Below, piece after piece: positions 58,205-64,000 of a stretch of 64,000 nt of DNA. The position numbers and the translations under genes were made by a program. The notes beneath the pieces are model-generated. The model did not search any database. It saw only the letters and a program-made list of their open reading frames with translations, and was not told where the DNA came from. The stretch is from positions 7,798,501 through 7,862,500 of the forward strand of contig CM044860.1 of the NCBI GenBank assembly GCA_024500155.1, given 5' to 3'. Source of the DNA: Chenopodium formosanum. Lineage: Eukaryota; Streptophyta; Magnoliopsida; Caryophyllales; Amaranthaceae. Position 1 is the first letter of the stretch. Each line of letters begins with the position of its first letter.

Positions 58205-58662
58205 AAGGGGATAAATGAGCCGAGCTGAGCTGAGTAGGCAAGTACTACCTTGTTCATATTTAAGCTCATTTAATTTAGGCGAGTTCAAGCACGATCCCGA
58301 GTTTTCAAGCGATCTCAAAAATCTGTTCAATCTCAGCTCATTTAGTAAACTATAAGTTCGCGAACAGTTCGTGAACATCTCGTTTATTGAACGAGTTGAT
58401 AAATGAGTATTTCATGAATGAGTGTTTAATAATAAACGAGCTTCTCTAATTAACGAGCTTTGTACTTTTGACATTTAAAAACCTCATAATTATAAACTAA
58501 AGAGTTGAATTAACAATTGTGAAAAAATCAATAATTCATAAAAAAAATTATAAATGATTAATTTATAAAAAATATATATATTCCACATAAAAGCACTTTG
58601 CGTCTTTGAGATATCGCATATATATATCTGAATGAACTGTTCATGAACTTATCTAAACGAGC

Positions 58663-58698
<36 letters not shown>

Positions 58699-58905
58699 GT
58701 GAGCAATCTGTGAACATAAATAAACGAGCTGTTCATGAACTTATCTGAACGAGCATATATATGTTCGTGTTCAAGCTCATTTATTAAATGAGCTTCAAAA
58801 TTTGTTCAAGCTCGGCTCATTTATTAAATAAACGAACATGAACGAGCTTCAACCGAGCTCGAATTCGAGTAGTTTATTGATCGGCTCGGTTTATTTACAC
58901 CTCTA
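58205..58905. mobile_element. hAT-like MITE built from GAGCT/AACGAGC motifs
   Basis: The left end AGGGGATAAATGAGCCGAGC and the inverse of the right end (AGAGGTGTAAATAAACCGAG) pair. Between them AACGAGCT, TTCATGAAC and AGCTCATTTA recur in both orientations. A (TA)n(CA)n microsatellite occupies about 58657-58699. The flanking duplication is unclear. Confidence 0.6.
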
Positions 58906-60705
58906 CATATTTCAATTCATATAGAGTATATAACTAGCTGCTTATAAACACTCCCACTCTATGTGTTAGGTTTCGGACAATTAAAATTCTTAAAATCTAC
59001 TCAATCGTAGTTAATGATTTTATTAGAGATTTGTCCATAATTAACAGTTTCTCAAGGGCATCAATTAAGCAAGTACAGTTAATCAATCCTTCAGTTTAGA
59101 AAATTTTAGAAAATAACACCACAAAATTCTAAAAAAATGGATTATTAAGGGTCTGTTCACTTCAGCTTAATTTCAGTTCAGTTCAGTTTAGCTTCAATCA
59201 GTTCACTTCAGCTCCAATCAGTTTACATATAGTCACCTATAATTACGTCCTTGACAATATATATTATATCATGCATTTTCTATTGGAAGGATGACCCGAC
59301 AATAAATGTTAATTATATGCATATCCTCCCGAAATTAATTAATAAAGTAGAATCCAAAAGTTGGAGTTGAATTAATTTAGTAAGATCAACGTGTATATTC
59401 AAAATTTATATACTATATAGTAATTAGTAATGTAGACCACCCTTATTATCAAATATATATATCACCATCCTAATTTACTTATTTGGAAAAATCCTAATAA
59501 CATTAGCTAAAGAGTATAGGTTACCTATTCAATATAAAATAACATCAATTAATTGGCGATTCGTTAATTTTATAAACAAATTTGGCGTGATTCAACTCAT
59601 ATATCAACAAGTATTATTATTTGTGCTTCCTTCTTAGAATATATATCTAATTAATTAGGTACCTTCTATTAGGTGAAATTACTAATTATGTAATAACACA
59701 CATTATTGTTCTTTAAGTTGTCCACTTAATTGAACAAAAAACTTCCTTTAGAAAAAGTCATGCATATATATAAGAGTTAATGTAGTAGATTTAGAAATTG
59801 TGATAGAAAAAGGGCCGATGTAAACAATAGTAACAATAGTAGGATACACTTTACCTAGCTAGGGGTAATGTGTTTGTATTACTAGCTATTTCCTTTTTTT
59901 TTCCTTTTTCTTTTTTATTTGGAAGAAGATCAAATTAAAGTAGTGTGATGTAGTAATATAAATTAAAGGTAGTGTGAAAGACAAAATTGGAAAAAAAGTT
60001 GAATTTTGGGTCTCAAATTTAATTTGCACAAACAAGTCCCAGAAAATCGACCTATCACTACACCAAATAAACCAGTCTCAGCTCATTCAACATTGCTACA
60101 TGACATATATACTCAATCTCATGATTTGAACGATTAGAAATATGAACTACATAACTAACAAACTAATAAATTCATACTATAATTTGTATAATCACAAATC
60201 ATTTAGTATATCTTTTTATTGGGTAAAAGGTAGTAGGTTTTCATTAAAAGAGCAAGTTAAATACAAATTCAGGGGCATTTCGTTTGGATAAATCAACAAC
60301 TCTAATAATGAGACGACCAAATACAAAATTACAAATGGCGGTGGAAAATACATATTTATGGTGCTAACACACACATTGTACTCGGCACACATTATCATGG
60401 TAAATTAAACTTCTTGTACCATGCATGCACAATGTATATTGTCCACATATATAGTGAAATCTCACATTCTCACTCATTTATTTTAGTGTAACTATCCACA
60501 TGAGCAAATAGTACTCATATGAAGGACATATTTAACTGTATCATGTGTGTGCTATTAATAATGTACGAAGTGCAACGGAAACTACACCCTTGACATATCA
60601 GCACTTAGGACAATGATAAACACAACACAATAGAGACTAACTGTTTACGATAAACACAACATAATACAGACTAACTGTTTACAAAGTACTCCGTATTAAT
60701 TAGTA
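58906..60705. other. Gene-free stretch with one MITE fragment
   Basis: A truncated TTCAG-array MITE lies at 59149-59226 (GGGTCTGTTCACTTCAGC, then TTCAG units). The remainder is AT-rich and nothing else was recognised. Confidence 0.5.
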
Positions 60706-60946
60706 GGGTTCATTTGGCATTGTTGTGGATTTCTGTTTTTTGGTTTTTTGTTTTTTAAAAGTATATATATGATATATGCCTCATAATGAATTAAAAATTA
60801 TTTAAACTTATTAAAATCATGATAATTTTGAAAACTGACAACAGAAAAGTGTAAACACCTTTTTCTTATTTCCTGTTTTTAATTTTTTGTTTTAAAAAAA
60901 ACAGGAAACAGAACACCAAAAATAATGTCAAACAAGCCCTGTGTTT
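60706..60946 (-). mobile_element. MITE with GGCTTGTTTGACAT-type ends, inverted copy
   Basis: The inverse of the right end (GGGCTTGTTTGACATTATTT) and the left GGGTTCATTTGGCATTGTTG pair. The internal TTTTGAAAACTGACAACAG is the inverse of the core at 46750 and 9560. Confidence 0.65.
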
Positions 60947-61073
60947 AATTGCTTGACGGAAAGCAAAAGTCGTACTTTTCGAAGAGAGGCAAAGAATGTG
61001 AGATCGATGTGGGACGGCTGCGTCCAAGTTGATATTTCGCTTTCTCGATCAGACTCATCTTAATTTTCGTTGA

Positions 61074-61154
61074 TGACGTCGTTCGATATGCATGCATTGC
61101 TGAACGATTCTTAATAAACAGTTGCGCACTTGCGCATTGTTTGCCTATAAATAG
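61074..61154 (+). promoter_or_regulatory. Promoter elements of the second germin-like gene
   Basis: TGACGTC (61074-61080) is an as-1/C-box-type bZIP site, and CATGCA (61091-61096) resembles an RY element. TATAAATAG (61146-61154) in GCCTATAAATAGCC is a good TATA box 157 bases before the ATG. The bZIP and RY roles are inferred only from the motifs. Confidence 0.55.
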
Positions 61155-61302
61155 CCTGTTATTGTTCTTGTTCTAACATCAAAATTTGTCTTAAACATCA
61201 CCTACCTTTTATACAATAAGCAATCACTTTTTTTTTTTCCAATAAGCTTTGATTAATACGTTTGTGTTTCTACTTAAATTAATTAAGTAATTACTACGTC
61301 AA

Positions 61303-63537
61303 ATGGAGCTGAATTATCATACGGCTTTGTTCATGGTCGTTGCATTGTTGAGTATTACTACTCATCTTTATGTTGCCAATGCAGCTGATCCTCCTTTGCT
61401 TCAGGATTTTTGTGTGGGTACGAATGACCCTAATGCCTCAGGTTCGTCTTCTTGTTTTTTCGCTCTTTCTGTTTAATAATTTTCAGTTATATACTATGGT
61501 AAAATCGGATCTGATCTTATATAAAAGGTAGGCATGTACAAAACTATCCGAGAATCCGAAAATCCGAAAATTCGATCCGCAACCGATCCGAATTTTAGGA
61601 TATCCGATCAGAGTTTTCATTTCGGATCGGATATCCGATCCGAAAAATCGGATATCGGATACGAATTCGGATACTGGTTTTCAAATTTTCGGATATCCGA
61701 TATCCGAAAATTTTCGGGTATCGGATATCCGAACTAATATCCGAAATTAAAACTTAGGTGGTCTTTTGATAATTTAATTTGCAAAAAAAGACTACAATGC
61801 TCATATATATTGTACAGGAACGTCAGGAAGGCTTAATGTTACAAAATTGATATAATTAATGAGATTTATTAGATAAGCATAATCAACTTTTTAATATTAT
61901 TGGATAATGGATATCCGAAATATCCGATCCGAATGATTTCGGATATCGGATATCCGAAATTTTCGGATCGGATTCGGATATCAATTTTAGATATTCGAAG
62001 CTTCGGATATCCGATCCGTGAACAGGCCTAATAAAAGGTAGACTATGATAATTCCATATTGTTTTTCTAATCATTTAGCTAGCTATTTTTTTTTTTATTT
62101 TTAACTATATAGTAGGAACGACTTTTGACTTTTTTGGAGATAACATATCCACGCTACTAATTACTAATTAAGGATTAGTTGTTATACGTAATATGGATGT
62201 GATTGGGGGGTTATTTTTTTTAATGAAACCATGCATTACTAGTACATGTATTTAAAAAATGTTACTATAGAGTAATAATCTAGTGAATGAAAGACATTAT
62301 TTTAATTTGAAGTGATCGTATGATGTAGTTGTTCAATCTCTCTTTTCTTTAAGAATCTTCAAAAATGAAGGAATTGTTGCAAAAAGCCAAAAACTATATG
62401 GTTTTCCATTGTTTTTGAAAGTTAATGATTTATGGCTTGATAGGTAGACTTTTCTTGAACAATTTTTTTATTCAATTATGAAAATAACAAATTTAAAAAA
62501 AAAAATTGAATAAAAACACCTCATGCCATACAAATCCTAAGAAAAATATAAATTATTCCCTCTATTTTAGTAATTTGTCCTTTTCGTTATTATGGACAAA
62601 GTTTGAATATAATTTTCTTTATACTCCGTACGTAGTAATATGAATCATATGATTTCCATAATTTTTATTTTGAATTTTGGGTGTAAAAGAACATTACTCT
62701 TAAATATGAATCATATGATCCATAACTTTTATTTTGAATTTCGTATTGTGAAGCTAGAGTTTGACTTTAAGAATTAAAATCAATTACTAATCATTTGATA
62801 TCGTTATTACATGTACATACAGAATATAGAGTATGAAATATGAAATCTAAATTAATAATTTTATGCTTAAAATATTTTGATGTATAAAATTCTAAGCTAA
62901 CTATATATTTTCTTTTTTCTCAGTCTTTATAAATGGACAATTTTGCAAGAATCCAAAAGATGTGGAAGTAGAAGATTTCATACACAAAGGGTTTCACATT
63001 CGAGGAGACACAAACACCACTCTAGGAGCAGAAGCCACACTAGTAGACGTAAATCGATTCCCAGCACTTAACACACTAGGCGTAGCCCTAGCTCGCATAG
63101 ACTTTGGACCCTTTGGCCTAAACACCCCTCATTTGCACCCTCGTGGGTCTGAGATCTTCGCGGTGCTAGAGGGAACTCTATATGCCGGTATTGTCACAAC
63201 CAATTACAAACTCTATGACGCGGTATTGAGAAAAGGTGACATGATTGTTTTCCCTCAAGGTCTAATTCACTTCCAACTAAATCTTGGTAATTCAAAAGCT
63301 TTTGCCGTTGCCTCTTTTGGAAGCCAAAACCCTGGCCGAGTTAACATTGCTGATGGTGTGTTTGGAACAACACCGCGTATTTTGGATGATGTTCTTACCA
63401 AGGGTTTTCAAGTGGATGAGCCCGTGATTGAACGACTTCGAGCTCAGTTTTTGAGTAAGAACTTATCAATCAACACCGGAAGATCTATTATTAAGCTGTT
63501 GGCTCAAGAAGATTATTTGGCTGATCATACGTACTAA
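61303..63537 (+). CDS. Germin-like protein 2 (cupin)
   Basis: Secreted cupin protein of 250 residues from exons 61303-61441 and 62924-63537, joined in phase 1 at the same place as in germin-like 1. Signal peptide about 1-28 (LYVANAA). C37 and C54 make the conserved N-terminal disulfide pair. Germin box 1 is NTPHLHPRGSE, with ligands H116, H118 and E123; the fourth ligand is H162 in FPQGLIHFQ. An N-glycosylation sequon NTT lies at N77. The C-terminus ends LAQEDYLADHTY, seven residues beyond germin-like 1. The two proteins share long stretches such as FPALNTLGV and PRILDDVLTKGFQV, so they are tandem duplicates about 9 kb apart. The intron carries a hAT-like MITE. Location is probably apoplast, and activity is unknown. 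Confidence 0.94.
61529..62030. mobile_element. hAT-like MITE of GGATATCC-type motifs in the germin-like 2 intron
   Basis: The 8-bp target duplication ATAAAAGG is exact (61521-61528 and 62031-62038). The terminal repeats are TAGGCATGTACAAAACTATC and, inverted, TAGGCCTGTTCACGGATCGG. Both ends are packed with GGATATCCGAT and CCGAAAAT motifs, while the middle (about 61745-61900) is plain AT-rich sequence. No coding sequence is present. Confidence 0.88.
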
Positions 63538-64000
63538 TTAATTTTATTAAAATTAATTTCGTACGTAATATAATCAAGATTATTTATGGTTAAACCACAA
63601 ATAATCTTATGGTTAAACCACAAATAATCTTATGATTCTAAGTGTGCTGTAATTCCTCAAAATACATGTGTCTTTTTTTTTTTTTTAATGTTTGTTTGTT
63701 TGTTTTACAACATGTTGATTATGAATAAAGAACTCCTCAATATTTGTTATTACTAAGCTTATTATTTAATTATACATGTCGTATACTAATAATTTTAGGT
63801 ATATGTACAATTAGTAATCTGTAAACTATTATTGGTAAAATTATACTCCGTACTAAAGCTCTAAGAATTAACGGATAAAAATGAAGTGTCTAAATTGCTA
63901 ATTATGGAACGAGAAAAAGAAGAAAGTATCTTTTTTACTTCCTTTTCCAACAAAATTAACACAATCCCCATTTTACATCACTTTCTTAATTATTTCTGTA
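63538..64000 (+). other. Germin-like 2 3' UTR and downstream sequence
   Basis: The TTATGGTTAAACCACAAATA unit is repeated in tandem at about 63582-63631. Candidate poly(A) signals (AATAAAG near 63725) follow. No further gene appears before the window ends. Confidence 0.5.

Noticed and set aside
61534..62074. Open frames rich in SDI and RIS words on both strands
   Set aside because: Produced by the GGATATCC motif arrays of the hAT-like MITE.

Overview
This is a eudicot nuclear genome window: AT-rich, with intron-containing genes, simple repeats and many short transposons. The gene set (jacalin-related lectins, a DYW-class PPR protein, an LYR-motif protein, a GH35 beta-galactosidase, h-type thioredoxins, germin-like proteins) is plant-specific. 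A caryophyllid such as spinach, beet or quinoa is a guess that the sequence does not prove.

Layout. 1-945 is the edge of a minus-strand LTR retrotransposon. 1672-18409 holds four minus-strand genes: a three-domain jacalin lectin (A), an intronless DYW PPR gene, a second three-domain jacalin lectin (B) with a tandemly repeated linker, and a small LYR-motif protein gene. 18410-31640 is gene-poor and contains a compact Ty1/copia element with both LTRs, a Helitron-like element and small MITEs. 31762-37792 is a complete 19-exon beta-galactosidase gene on the plus strand. 38408-44624 holds thioredoxin genes on the minus strand: a broken copy interrupted by a MITE, then two intact genes. 45000-64000 holds two plus-strand germin-like genes, a decayed germin-like fragment, and a dense layer of hAT-like, Stowaway-like and foldback MITEs and tRNA-derived SINEs.

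The genes do not form one pathway. Several products would act in the secretory route or cell wall (beta-galactosidase, germin-like proteins), and the lectins and thioredoxins are typical stress and housekeeping proteins. From memory, the order jacalin lectin, DYW PPR, thioredoxin h also occurs in Arabidopsis around At1g19715, At1g19720 and At1g19730, so the left two thirds may be an old syntenic block that gained a second lectin gene, an LYR gene, a beta-galactosidase gene and transposons.

The most interesting details are the five-unit 21-residue linker array in lectin B, the unusual WCAPC active site in one thioredoxin, a duplicated 3' splice site in the beta-galactosidase gene, an internally deleted copia element that keeps LTRs, PBS, RT and RNase H, and a hAT-like MITE with exact 8-bp duplications built from GGATATCC-type motifs in a germin-like intron.
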